From assembly GCA_907163375.1 (NCBI GenBank), contig CAJQUW010010455.1, positions 31,471 through 95,470 of the forward strand: 64,000 nt of DNA, given 5' to 3'. Under the pieces are notes generated by a model. The model worked only from the letters and a program-made list of their open reading frames with translations, was not told the DNA's origin and ran no database searches. Positions within the stretch are counted from its first letter, which is position 1. Each line of letters begins with the position of its first letter. Source of the DNA: Prostheceraeus crozeri. Lineage: Eukaryota; Platyhelminthes; Polycladida; Euryleptidae. The translations under genes and the position numbers were made by a program. Shown piece by piece: positions 1 through 8,764 of the stretch.

Positions 1-330
1 ACGAAATACAGTATGCAAGTAATTTCATTAAATTTGAGCGTTTAGTTTCGGAAATCTGAGGGGGGGCCGAATCGGCCCCTCCCCAGGCTGAGACAGTTAA
101 AAAAAACCAGGTCAGATAGGGTTAAGGAGGACATCCTTTATGTAATGTACAAACAAATGTATGATTCGCAACACCGTTTGTCTAATGTTTCGCAGTTCAT
201 GCTTTGTCTGGTATTTTGCCATTCCATTTGCAACATGAGCAGTATTTGTCTTTACCCTAAGTGTAAGGTTAAGGACAAAAAGATGGACTTAAAGTTCACA
301 ACCCTCTTACACTAGCGACCTACGTATAAT
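1..330. other. No gene seen
   Basis: No open frame with recognisable content and no clear repeat structure. It runs into the non-LTR retrotransposon remnant and may be its decayed 5' part. Confidence 0.4.
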
Positions 331-1342
331 GTGCGGACACTCAATGAACCAGCCCGGTTTTACCAGTTAGCCGAAGGCTGTTTTACACGAAAATATGATT
401 TTATCGCGATACAACAACACAGATGGAATGCTATTGAAGACGGAGGCGTGCACTCAAACGACCGGTATCAATTTTTATACAACAATGGATCCATGTTAGT
501 CGAGCATTGCGAAGCAGCGGACCTCTTCACCGCATCGCACAAGCAACCACATAGGCGGAGTCAAGCGGTGTGGAGTTGGCAGCACGCAAATGCCGCGAAA
601 GCACAAGTAGACCACATGCTGATGAGCCGTAGATGGACAAACTCGTTAAGAAGCTGCCGCAGCTATTCGTCGGTCGAGATAGACTCAGATCAGAGAATAC
701 TCTGTGCATTAACGAAGATAAGCCTACGCGTTAGCGGCAAGAAACAGAATTCAAGAGGACTACACAGAATTCCATGAGTACGCAATCCATGAAAAAAGCG
801 CTGATCATCCGGCTGTGACACTCTGGCGGCAGAAGTTGTGAAGTACGGTGGCCCTATTGTTTCCGAAAGTGTATGTAACATATATGTCCCTAACATAATA
901 CATGTATGTCTTTAATGGTGATAGTCTCTCCCATACAATGGAGAAGTAACGAGATAGTGCCGATCCCAAAAAGCATGCTAAGCAGATGACCAACTTCAGA
1001 GGAATCTCCCTTATGTCAGTATCTGCTAAGATCTTCAATCGAGTCCTACTCAATCGAATTTATGACGAAGTCAACGCGAAACTTAGAACTCATCAAGCTG
1101 CATTCAGAAGAGTCATGAGTTGCGCCGAACAGATTCATGCGCTAAGAAGAATCACCGAAAGTTTTCATCAAAAGCAGCTACCCATGATCGTTACATTCGT
1201 GGACTTCAGAAAGGTTTTCGATTCCATTAATATATACGCAATGTGGACCATATCCTTGCTCACTATGGTATTCCTGCTAAAATCCATCAGAGTCCTCTAC
1301 ACGAACTCAATGAACTCAATGAGTGTGAAAGTTGGTAAGTAG
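331..1342 (+). pseudogene. Non-LTR retrotransposon remnant (endonuclease and RT pieces)
   Basis: Two pieces of a LINE-type element are readable. The first (331-777) looks like an apurinic-type endonuclease: an opening RTLNEPARF, then YDFIAIQQHRW, then after an apparent internal deletion QVDHMLMSRRW and VEIDSDQRI, the usual endonuclease end. The second (986-1342) is the start of a reverse transcriptase: NFRGISLMSVSAKIF, then TFVDFRKVFDSI (the palm segment with the first catalytic Asp). Later RT motifs, including the YxDD box, are missing and the frames are interrupted. The opening codon is GTG, so no translation start is implied. Family assignment below 'non-LTR retrotransposon' is not possible from these fragments. 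Confidence 0.75.
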
Positions 1343-1388
1343 TAAGTAAAACTCCACTTCTGGATAGCGCAAGATGGCCGCCGTCGCT

Positions 1389-1535
1389 GACGTCCCCCCC
1401 CCTGTCAGCCGAGTCGGTCGTGGTCAGCCGCCGTGTTACTTCGAGTCTGACTCCCCCCCTCCTCCTCCTCCTGTCAGCCGAGTCGGTCGTGGTGAGCCGC
1501 CGTGTTGCTTCGAGTCTGACGTCCCCCCCCCTCTG
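1389..1535. repeat. GC-rich direct repeat, about two ~75-bp units
   Basis: A unit containing CTGTCAGCCGAGTCGGTCG followed by a CGCCGTGTT and CTTCGAGTCTGAC segment occurs twice, separated by C-runs of varying length. Open frames here on both strands are by-products of the C/G-rich repeat. Confidence 0.7.
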
Positions 1536-1621
1536 GCCGGCCGACGTAGCGAGCGGTGGTGTGTGATGCGCTCTCCAGGTTGGCGTGGTGTGCCGGCCAG
1601 GTTGGGAGGGTGGAATGTCGT

Positions 1622-4073
1622 AGCTCACCTGAAAAAATCCTAAGTGTCAGAGTGGCTTTGTATGGACAAACTTTTGAAAATTTTCCAAAGTGTCGCATTT
1701 CGACCTGGGACCCTGATCAAAGTTTGTTTCATCAAATTTCACTGACCCCCCCTCGGTAGCAGTCTTCTAACTTTGGTTCTAGTGGACGGATTTTGTCTTA
1801 CAGCTACTCAATTGAAAGAGGAGAAAAAACTGCTCGGTGACATTTTTGTTGCGAGTCAATCGCACCAGCAGTTCAAAAGTTAGAGCTGTTACAAGATTTT
1901 AGGTCGGAGCTCACCTGAAAAAAAAATCTTAAGTGTCAGAGTGGCTTTGTATGGACAAACTTTTGAAAATTTTCCAAAGTGTCGCATTTCGACCTGGGAC
2001 CCTGACCAAAGTTTGTTTCATCAAATTTCACTGACCCCCCCCCTCGGTAGCAGTCTTCTAACTTTGGTTCTAGTGGACGGATTTTGTCTTACAGCTACTC
2101 GTTTGAAAGAGGAGAAAAAACTGCTCGGTAACAGTTTTGTTGCGAGTCAATCGGACCAGCCGTTCAAAAGTCAGAGCTGTTACAAGATTTTAGGTCGGAG
2201 CTCACCTGAAAATATCCTAAGTGTCAGAGTGGCTTTGTATGGAAAAAAATTTGAAAATTTTCCAAAGTGTCGCATTTCGACCTGGGACCCTGACCAACGT
2301 TTGTTTCATCAAATTTCACTGACCCCCCTCGGCAGCAGTCTTCTAACTTTGGTTCTAGTGGACGGATTTTGTCTTACAGCTACTCGTTTGAAAGAGAGAA
2401 AAAACTGCTCGGTGACATTTTTGTTGCGAGTCAATCGGACCAGCCGTTCAAAAGTTAGAGCTGTTACAAGATTTTAGGTCGGAGCTCACCTGAAAAAGTC
2501 CTAAGTGTCAGAGTGGCTTTGTATGGACAAATTTTGAAAATTTTCCAAAGTGTCGCATTTCGACCTGGGACCCTGACCAAAGTTTGTTTCATCAAATTTC
2601 ACTGACCCCCCCCTCGGTAGCAGTCTTCTAACTTTGGTTCTAGTGGACGGATTTTGTCTTACAGCTACTCGTTTGAAAGAGGAGAAAAAACTGCTCGGTA
2701 ACAGTTTTGTTGCGAGTCAATCGGACCAGCCGTTCAAAAGTCAGAGCTGTTACAAGATTTTAGGTCGGAGCTCACCTGAAAATATCCTAAGTGTCAGAGT
2801 GGCTTTGTATGGAAAAAAATTTGAAAATTTTCCAAAGTGTCGCATTTCGACCTGGGACCCTGACCAACGTTTGTTTCATCAAATTTCACTGACCCCCCTC
2901 GGCAGCAGTCTTCTAACTTTGGTTCTAGTGGACGGATTTTGTCTTACAGATACTCGTTTGAAAGAGAGAAAAAACTGCTCGGTGACATTTTTGTTGCGAG
3001 TCAATCGGACCAGCCGTTCAAAAGTTAGAGCTGTTACAAGATTTTAGGTCGGAGCTCACCTGAAAAAGTCCTAAGTGTCAGAGTGGCTTTGTATGGACAA
3101 ATTTTGAAAATTTTCCAAAGTGTCGCATTTCGACCTGGGACCCTGACCAAAGTTTGTTTCATCAAATTTCACTGACCCCCCCCCTCGGTAGCAGTCTTCT
3201 AACTTTGGTTCTAGTGGACGGATTTTGTCTTACAGCTACTCGTTTGAAAGAGGAGAAAAAACTGCTCGGTAACAGTTCTGTTGCGAGTCAATCGGACCAG
3301 CCGTTCAAAAGTCAGAGCTGTTACAAGATTTTAGGTCGGAGCTCACCTGAAAATATCCTAAGTGTCAGAGTGGCTTTGTATGGAAAAAAATTTGAAAATT
3401 TTCCAAAGTGTCGCATTTCGACCTGGGACCCTGACCAACGTTTGTTTCATCAAATTTCACTGACCCCCCTCGGCAGCAGTCTTCTAACTTTGGTTCTAGT
3501 GGACGGATTTTGTCTTACAGCTACTCGTTTGAAAGAGAGAAAAAACTGCTCGGTGACATTTTTGTTGCGAGTCAATCGGACCAGCCGTTCAAAAGTTAGA
3601 GCTGTTACAAGATTTTAGGTCGGAGCTCACCTGAAAAAGTCCTAAGTGTCAGAGTGGCTTTGTATGGACAAATTTTGAAAATTTTCCAAAGTGTCGCATT
3701 TCGACCTGGGACCCTGACCAAAGTTTGTTTCATCAAATTTCACTGACCCCCCCCCCTCGGTAGCAGTCTTCTAACTTTGGTTCTAGTGGACGGATTTTGT
3801 CTTACAGCTACTCGTTTGAAAGAGGAGAAAAAACTGCTCGGTAACAGTTTTGTTGCGAGTCAATCGGACCAGCCGTTCAAAAGTCAGAGCTGTTACAAGA
3901 TTTTAGGTCGGAGCTCACCTGAAAATATCCTAAGTGTCAGAGTGGCTTTGTATGGAAAAAAATTTGAAAATTTTCCAAAGTGTCGCATTTCGACCTGGGA
4001 CCCTGACCAAAGTTTGTTTCATCAGATTTCACTGACCCCCCCCTCGGTAGCAGTCTTCTAACTTTGGTTCTAG
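1622..4073 (+). repeat. Tandem array of ~286-bp units with a dimeric higher-order period
   Basis: About nine copies of a ~286-bp unit are recognisable by TGTCAGAGTGGCTTTGTATG near 1645, 1933, 2221, 2505, 2790, 3073, 3361, 3649 and 3932. From about 1930 two variants alternate. One has TATGGACAAA, a GGTAG spacer and GAAAGAGGAG. The other has TATGGAAAAAAA, a GGCAG spacer and GAAAGAGAG. The homogenised period is therefore a ~570-bp dimer. Long forward ORFs inside the array are translations of the repeat and not genes. The same unit lies inverted at 19014-19867, on the other side of Polinton element 1. Confidence 0.92.
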
Positions 4074-4283
4074 AGATCGTAGAAAGTCGTGCAATAGCTC
4101 CTTTGAAAGCTAAGAGTGAGACAAATTCAGTGAAAGAAGCGGCTTGTTCATATATGTCTTCGTTTAGATGTGAGACGCCATTTAAGATTTTGGGAGATTG
4201 GCGAAAAACGACAGAGTTAGAATTTTGGACGTTTTGGGCTGTAGCGCCAAAACGGATGTCATATTTGGAATCAGCTTGATGTT

Positions 4284-4335
4284 ATTGTCCAATGAGGATC
4301 GTCATCCAATGAGAATCAAGCATTTCTATATAAAT
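4284..4335 (+). promoter_or_regulatory. CCAAT/TATA promoter of Polinton element 1
   Basis: Two CCAAT boxes (4289-4293 and 4306-4310) lie just upstream of TATATAAAT (4327-4335). A pyrimidine-rich leader and an ATG immediately followed by a splice donor come next, about 120 bases downstream. The spacing fits a eukaryotic RNA polymerase II promoter with transcription starting near 4360. Confidence 0.65.
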
Positions 4336-4456
4336 AGCGAGCCTTCCACAGTGAGTTTCCATAGCCTTCCATAGCGAGCCTTCCATCGTTGAATCACACG
4401 AGTGACGGACGCACATTTTCTCTCTCTCTAGTTCCCTGTTCTATTATCCAACTAAA

Positions 4457-4832
4457 ATGGTAAGTCGCTACTTCCCTCCCTGTCCTCCCTTGAACGTGAA
4501 CTTAATACAATCTTTTTCATTTTCAGGCATCTACTCCATCTTCTGCACTAGTAGGACAAAATGGCGGTCAAACGTTACAAGGTTCGCTACGATCAGATCA
4601 TCTACAACTGAGGCCAGTAGAAGAAACAACCAAGGTACATAATCCTACACCGCTACAGCGTAAATTTAAACAAGTCTTGCGTTATGACGATCATAGCGTA
4701 GTACTCCAAACGGGAATGCTCCCTTCCACGGATGTCAAGATAATGTGCAATCAGTATGGGGACTACATACTGATCCCCGTGAGTCCGTACATTCGTCAAC
4801 AACTTGATATTATTGAAGAGTACGTGACATAA
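4457..4832 (+). CDS. Two-exon small protein; first coding exon is only the ATG
   Basis: ATG at 4457-4459 is followed at once by GTAAGT. A 67-base intron (4460-4526) ends in a pyrimidine-rich stretch and TTTTCAG. Exon 2 (4527-4832) then reads open for 101 codons to TAA in the phase set by the single-codon exon. The predicted 102-residue protein starts MASTPSSALVGQNGG and ends IIEEYVT; its middle is basic and mixed, with no domain I recognise. It sits directly under the TATA promoter, so it is probably the first gene expressed from this end of element 1. The intron is inferred from consensus sites and phase only. The next ORF starts 4 bases after its stop. Confidence 0.6.
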
Positions 4833-4835
4833 AAT

Positions 4836-5231
4836 ATGGACATTCCTACTCCTCTTGCTCAAGAGTGGAAGGCTAGAGATGACAAGGATACTCCCTATAG
4901 AAAGATTTGGGATGGTAATCACATTTGCCTACCGGTATCACATTGGTGTACTTACTATAAGAAGGATGGAGATCATTCAATACCCATCAGATGTGATGAG
5001 CTCGGAGAAGGTACTTGGGATATCCTTTTCAAAGTGAATGGGCTATATTATGGTCGACACAAGGATAATAAAATAGCCTCTCTCTCCATGCATATGGAAT
5101 CCATCCTATATATTCCAAAACCACCCAACGTGGACGACATAATTGATCAAATCCTTAACAGCAGTGGTACGAAGCGCAAGTCGGAGAAGAATGCTGCATC
5201 AAAACGCAAATCAAAGAAGGAGAATTACTAG
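4836..5231 (+). CDS. Hypothetical Polinton protein, 131 aa
   Basis: Starts at ATG 4836, four bases after the stop of the spliced gene. Soluble-looking and rich in W, Y, H and D in its first 90 residues (for example WDGNHICLPVSHWC and YYGRHKDNK), with a lysine/serine-rich basic tail (residues 108-131) that could be a nuclear localisation or DNA-contact segment. No family recognised. It lies in the early-type left block of element 1, before RING-like genes, and so may have a regulatory or host-interaction role; that is only positional inference. Confidence 0.6.
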   Translation: MDIPTPLAQEWKARDDKDTPYRKIWDGNHICLPVSHWCTYYKKDGDHSIPIRCDELGEGTWDILFKVNGLYYGRHKDNKIASLSMHMESILYIPKPPNVDDIIDQILNSSGTKRKSEKNAASKRKSKKENY

Positions 5232-5265
5232 TCCTTTCCCAACTCTACCCTATGACAATTCGCTT

Positions 5266-5391
5266 ATGTGCTTTGAGTGTCGTAGACGTGGTCTTATTAG
5301 ATACATTTTACTTCTTCGTTGCCATCATATCATTTGTGTATTTTGTCGTGAAAAGCATCGATGTAATTCTTCATTCTGTAATATGTTATAG
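5266..5391 (+). CDS. Small RING-like zinc finger protein, 41 aa
   Basis: ATG at 5266 opens a 41-residue frame dominated by cysteine and histidine: CFEC, then about ten residues later CHHIICVFC, then C and C near the end. The order C-x2-C ... C-x-H-x3-C-x2-C ... C ... C is that of a minimal RING-type finger. RING proteins usually act as ubiquitin ligases, and viruses use them against host factors. A second RING-like gene follows at 6475. The start is uncertain because the frame is open further upstream, overlapping the 4836 gene. Confidence 0.5.
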   Translation: MCFECRRRGLIRYILLLRCHHIICVFCREKHRCNSSFCNML

Positions 5392-5443
5392 AACGTTCCC
5401 TCAGATGTGTAAATTTCCGTTTTAGGCTTCTATCATCATTTTT

Positions 5444-5974
5444 ATGGATTGCGAGGGTGAACCTGTACAGGAGCTCAGTACTATTGCTATGAACAATTGC
5501 ACATATCAGATTGTCAGTGTCTATCATCAACATGCCAACTGCGATCCCAATGTTGATCAATGGGCGAGAAAACACATTCATGGACTTAATCTAAAACATT
5601 TGCAAGACTAAGGCTTTTCTTGTGACAGTGCTCTTCTTATTGACTTTAAACGATGGTTAGCTGCTTTCAATGTTATACGCATCTTTTGTAATAATCCTGG
5701 TAAGAAGAGGAAAGTATTTCCCAATCTAATCATTGATGACATTTTGCTCCCACCTTGGGATAGTAGAGTGAATCAACATTATCATGAAGTCACGAAACGT
5801 TTTAAAGATTTGTCTGTTCCTATTTTGTCTGTTCGTTGTAGTAGCTACGTTCATAATTAATGCTTCTTTCCTCCTTACCTCAACACTGCCAAAGTCCTGT
5901 ATGGTTATCATTGCTCGCTGTATGATAGTTACCAGCTGTATCTATTTTATCTCTTTCAAACCATTGATTTATAA
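5444..5974 (+). pseudogene. DEDDh-type exonuclease-like protein, two in-frame stops
   Basis: From ATG 5444 one frame encodes 176 codons to TAA at 5972, broken by TAA at 5609-5611 and TAA at 5858-5860. Visible motifs: MDCEGEPVQEL at the start (a D-x-E exonuclease motif I), LLIDFKRWL in the middle (a candidate motif II Asp) and HCSLYD near the end (the H-x4-D motif III). With IIDDILLPPWDSR this layout matches the DEDDh 3'-5' exonuclease fold. No stop would be expected inside such a domain, so the copy looks dead unless the stops are read through. A short pyrimidine tract plus TTTTAG at about 5420-5425 could be a splice acceptor just upstream. Confidence 0.65.
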
Positions 5975-6061
5975 TGCATGCTTGTTACTGTTATTCAATA
6001 AATGTTACTATGAGAAGAGTTGTTGTTTTCATGCAATGGATGGGTTAGATAAAGGGCGATC

Positions 6062-6472
6062 ATGTCTTTCTCAAACGAGTGCGGAACAATACATTTGCAT
6101 AGGAAAAGTTTAAAAGGAGCTGTTCAAGATTGTGTGATAAATTTTCATAAAGATGAGACCGACATCGAAGCAGTGGTCGATGATGCTAGCACTCTATTTC
6201 TAGAGTTAATGAATACATTCTCTGATAGCATTGTCATGGCGCGATTAGTTGCGAAAATTAAGTTTAGTCATTTTGGAAAGGAAGAGGTGGAAAGTCGCTC
6301 TTTCCATTTTGCTTCTTATTCAATGGAAGTGGTAGATCACCCCGAAGAATTTTTTAAAAGACATATGATAAAAATTGCTGAACGTCTTGACGCATTTAAC
6401 TATCATGGTAGCAGTCTAGTGATTGAAGCGATTTCAGATATTCACATTCAACTTTCCATAAAGAAATATTGA
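6062..6472 (+). CDS. Free-standing N-terminal domain of Polinton polymerase B
   Basis: ATG at 6062, 136 residues. The last ~80 residues have the pattern seen near the N terminus of Polinton protein-primed polymerases: a beta-rich stretch with F/K residues, a short loop, then ERLDAFNYHGSSLVIEAIS and DIHIQLSIKKY. The polymerase of element 2 in this same window has the equivalent segment at about residues 160-245 (LESGWRFVKILSK-type end). Here the domain stands alone, far from the minus-strand polymerase remnant of element 1. It may be a duplicated or split-off accessory domain. The stop lies two bases before the ATG of the next gene. Confidence 0.6.
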   Translation: MSFSNECGTIHLHRKSLKGAVQDCVINFHKDETDIEAVVDDASTLFLELMNTFSDSIVMARLVAKIKFSHFGKEEVESRSFHFASYSMEVVDHPEEFFKRHMIKIAERLDAFNYHGSSLVIEAISDIHIQLSIKKY

Positions 6473-6474
6473 AA

Positions 6475-6792
6475 ATGCAGTGGTTCTTGATTGTAGCACA
6501 ACTGGTTTTCGAGCTATTTCTGCTCACTCTCGAAGTATATTCCTTCTGTACATGCGTCTATTATTTAGAAAAGGCTAGCAAATTCATATCTTCAAAAAGA
6601 CTTGCTATAGACATCTGTGAAACTATGTGTTGTGATGTATGTAAGCGAAAGGATGGAAATGAAAAGCGCATCTTCAAGAGATGTAAGCATGCTTTATGTC
6701 AACGCTATTTCATACGTAATTGTATTCAACTTTGCCAATGTAACCACTGTGATATTGCTCATTTCGAGTGTCACTTATGCCGCAATAGTTAG
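6475..6792 (+). CDS. Membrane-anchored RING-like protein, 105 aa
   Basis: The first ATG is at 6475, two bases after the preceding stop. Residues 3-35 are strongly hydrophobic (WFLIVAQLVFELFLLTLEVY), giving a signal anchor or transmembrane helix. The C-terminal half carries a cysteine/histidine array CDVC ... CKHALC ... CIQLCQC ... HFECHLC, close to a RING-variant finger. A membrane RING ligase would fit a viral modulator of host membrane proteins, but no substrate is implied. The upstream TTG that keeps the frame open is ignored as a start. Confidence 0.55.
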   Translation: MQWFLIVAQLVFELFLLTLEVYSFCTCVYYLEKASKFISSKRLAIDICETMCCDVCKRKDGNEKRIFKRCKHALCQRYFIRNCIQLCQCNHCDIAHFECHLCRNS

Positions 6793-6843
6793 TACCCATG
6801 CAAATGTGGTAAAGATAGGTTTTAGCAAAGACTAACACGGAAA

Positions 6844-7209
6844 ATGGCGAAACGTAAAATGACGAAACGGAAAAGTCAAAAGTCTTCAAAGTTTTCTTCA
6901 GCCATTCAAGCTCTCCGACGAATCAAAGGAAATCAGCGATACAATGCTATACGACATGCTAACGATAAATTCACTCTTGAAATTATTTCTCATGTGAGGA
7001 ATTTGAGGACGAAGAAATTAGCACCAAAACAACGAAAGTTACTTAAGAGATATGCTACAAAATTGCGTTTCATCTCCAATCCTAAAGTCACCCTTCAAAG
7101 AAAGAGGGAAACTCTAACACAAAAGGGTGGTTTCCTTTCAGCAATACTTCCGATGTTAGCTCCTGTTGTGGGTAACCTATTGGGTAATATCTTTGGCTCT
7201 AAGCGTTAA
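6844..7209 (+). CDS. Small basic virion-type protein with hydrophobic Gly-rich tail
   Basis: ATG 6844, 121 residues. The N-terminal 100 residues are very basic (KRKMTKRKSQKSSKF and many R/K), and the end reads KGGFLSAILPMLAPVVGN, a hydrophobic glycine/proline helix. This layout (basic region, KGGFL, hydrophobic amphipathic end) recurs in adintovirus/Polinton small proteins thought to be virion core or membrane-active peptides. Element 2 has a related gene at 40413 with NGGILPLIPLIIGG. The function is inferred from composition and position before the packaging ATPase. Confidence 0.65.
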   Translation: MAKRKMTKRKSQKSSKFSSAIQALRRIKGNQRYNAIRHANDKFTLEIISHVRNLRTKKLAPKQRKLLKRYATKLRFISNPKVTLQRKRETLTQKGGFLSAILPMLAPVVGNLLGNIFGSKR

Positions 7210-7240
7210 TTATGCAAATGTTGAATCTCAAAGTATCAAA

Positions 7241-7858
7241 ATGGATTTCAGACTTCAATGCGATAAAGTTCTGACTGTATCAGGTCCATCTCATGCAGGT
7301 AAAACTGTTTTCACGCTGAAGTTATTGGATAAAAGAAGGGAGTTGTTTAAGGAACCTATCAATCGAGTGATTTGGTGTTATGGTATTTATCAACCGTCGC
7401 TGTTTCAGGAATTGCAAAGTCGCAACTTTATTCGACATGAAGGAATTATTGCAGTGGATAAACTTCAGTCTAATGATGTTGTTGTATTGGATGATTTATT
7501 AAAAGAAAGTAAGAATTCAAAAGATGCTACAGATATGCTCACTCGCGCAGCACATCATAAAAGGTGCTTTATCATCTATATCACACAAAATTTGTTTCCT
7601 GATGGAAAAGAAGCTCGTACACGAAACCTGAATACACACTATTATGCTATTTTCAAGAATCCGCGAGATAAAAGTCAATTTGAAATTTTAGCGCGACAAG
7701 TTGCACCCAGAGGATCAAAAGCCTTAAATGAAATTTTTCAAGCAGCTACTGAAAAACCATACGGTTACTTATTCATTGACTTTACGCAAGAGTGTCCGGA
7801 AGAATTTAGATTTCGAAGTGATATTTTGAAAACTCCCATGATTATCTACAAACTATGA
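7241..7858 (+). CDS. Packaging ATPase (FtsK/A32-like)
   Basis: ATG 7241 gives 205 residues. Walker A is GPSHAGKT (residues 15-22) and Walker B is VVVLDDLL (about residues 80-87). A sensor-like region follows, with YITQNLFPDG. This family powers genome translocation into the capsid in Polintons, virophages and giant viruses. An upstream TTG keeps the frame open back to 7166, but it overlaps the preceding gene and the conserved part starts at this ATG. The stop overlaps the start of the next gene (ATGA). No disabling changes are seen, so this is one of the intact genes of element 1. Confidence 0.9.
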   Translation: MDFRLQCDKVLTVSGPSHAGKTVFTLKLLDKRRELFKEPINRVIWCYGIYQPSLFQELQSRNFIRHEGIIAVDKLQSNDVVVLDDLLKESKNSKDATDMLTRAAHHKRCFIIYITQNLFPDGKEARTRNLNTHYYAIFKNPRDKSQFEILARQVAPRGSKALNEIFQAATEKPYGYLFIDFTQECPEEFRFRSDILKTPMIIYKL

Positions 7859-8547
7859 GTTCTTATTCTCGCATGATTGTTATTCCTCAGGATGAATATG
7901 TACAATTGACTGCCATGCAGCAAGTAAAGCAACCTCTTGCAAATCAAATGCATAGGAAAGAAATAGATTATCAGCAAAATGTTCACATCAAAGATCCACA
8001 TCGTGCTGTATTATTACAATCGGAAACTGTTGAGCAATTGAAAAACTTGAAGAATAAGATGCGTGACTCTGTATCGACTGCTACACCTTTAGCATCTCGC
8101 GCACATGCCATATCTCTTTTCAACAGTATTGAACCCCATCTCAATGTAAATGATAGAGGAGAAATCATTACAGATGAAAATACAGTGATTGATGCTTCAC
8201 GTTATGAAGACTTGATTCAGTATGCGACACGTAGAAAGCGCCGTCAGGGCTATGTTCCACCTGGTTGGTCATACTTTCTTAAACTATTGAAAAAGCATAA
8301 TGTGCCAAAATTTGCTTTGAATAATGAGACATTGAAAGAACTTGATTCAACAGTGGCTACTGCTCCAATGCTTCAGACGATGAAAATGCCAACAAATTGG
8401 TTTAAGACGTCACCTGCTACATCCCCTCCCACACTCACTAAGCAAACAAGAGGAAGAACTCGACGTAGATCTACGCCACCACTAAAACTAGTAAAAGGAA
8501 AACGTAAAACAGCTCCTCCCAGGAAATACATGTTCTCAGACTATTAA
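7855..8547 (+). CDS. Conserved Polinton virion-type protein, unknown role
   Basis: ATG 7855 overlaps the ATPase stop by four bases; 230 residues. It opens SYSRMIVIPQDEYVQL, continues with a charged helical region, has a globular part with GYVPPGWSYFLKLLKKH, and ends in a basic, proline-rich tail (RGRTRRRSTPPLK). The opening R-M-x-V-x-P-x-D/E pattern and the G-x-x-FLKLL block recur in Polinton/adintovirus genes next to the ATPase; element 2 has a counterpart at 28225-29052. I know of no proven function; a structural or scaffold role is plausible. Confidence 0.65.
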   Translation: MSSYSRMIVIPQDEYVQLTAMQQVKQPLANQMHRKEIDYQQNVHIKDPHRAVLLQSETVEQLKNLKNKMRDSVSTATPLASRAHAISLFNSIEPHLNVNDRGEIITDENTVIDASRYEDLIQYATRRKRRQGYVPPGWSYFLKLLKKHNVPKFALNNETLKELDSTVATAPMLQTMKMPTNWFKTSPATSPPTLTKQTRGRTRRRSTPPLKLVKGKRKTAPPRKYMFSDY

Positions 8548-8548
8548 T

Positions 8549-8764
8549 ATGAAGCAGATGTGTTGCTTGCCATGTAATGAGCCGCCAGAGGTAAATGTCG
8601 TTGTCACTTGCACTTGTTGCGCCAGCTCTCATAATGAGACCCCTAAGCAATGTGAACACGATCGCACAACCGCTAAAGCTAGATGCTGCAGTTGTTGTAA
8701 ATGTAGAAAGGCAAGAAAACAAAAAGATGAGAAGGAGGAAAAAGAGTCAGTCGTCATCGGCTGA
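8549..8764 (+). CDS. Small cysteine-rich protein, 71 aa
   Basis: ATG 8549, immediately after the preceding stop. Cysteine pairs: MCCLPC, CTCC, CCSCCKC, followed by a K/E-rich end. The pattern could bind zinc but fits no family I recognise. It overlaps the likely integrase start by 38 bases in another frame, so it may instead be a chance frame; the cysteine density is the main reason to keep it. Confidence 0.4.
   Translation: MKQMCCLPCNEPPEVNVVVTCTCCASSHNETPKQCEHDRTTAKARCCSCCKCRKARKQKDEKEEKESVVIG

Noticed and set aside
1941..4061. Series of long plus-strand ORFs with repeated peptides
   Set aside because: They are translations of the ~286-bp tandem repeat; homologous units lose the frame, and codon pattern follows the repeat and not a protein.
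1622..4073. CRISPR-like or LTR interpretation of the array
   Set aside because: Units are ~286 bp with no unique spacers, so not CRISPR. No TG...CA ends, primer site or target duplication, so LTR identity is unsupported.
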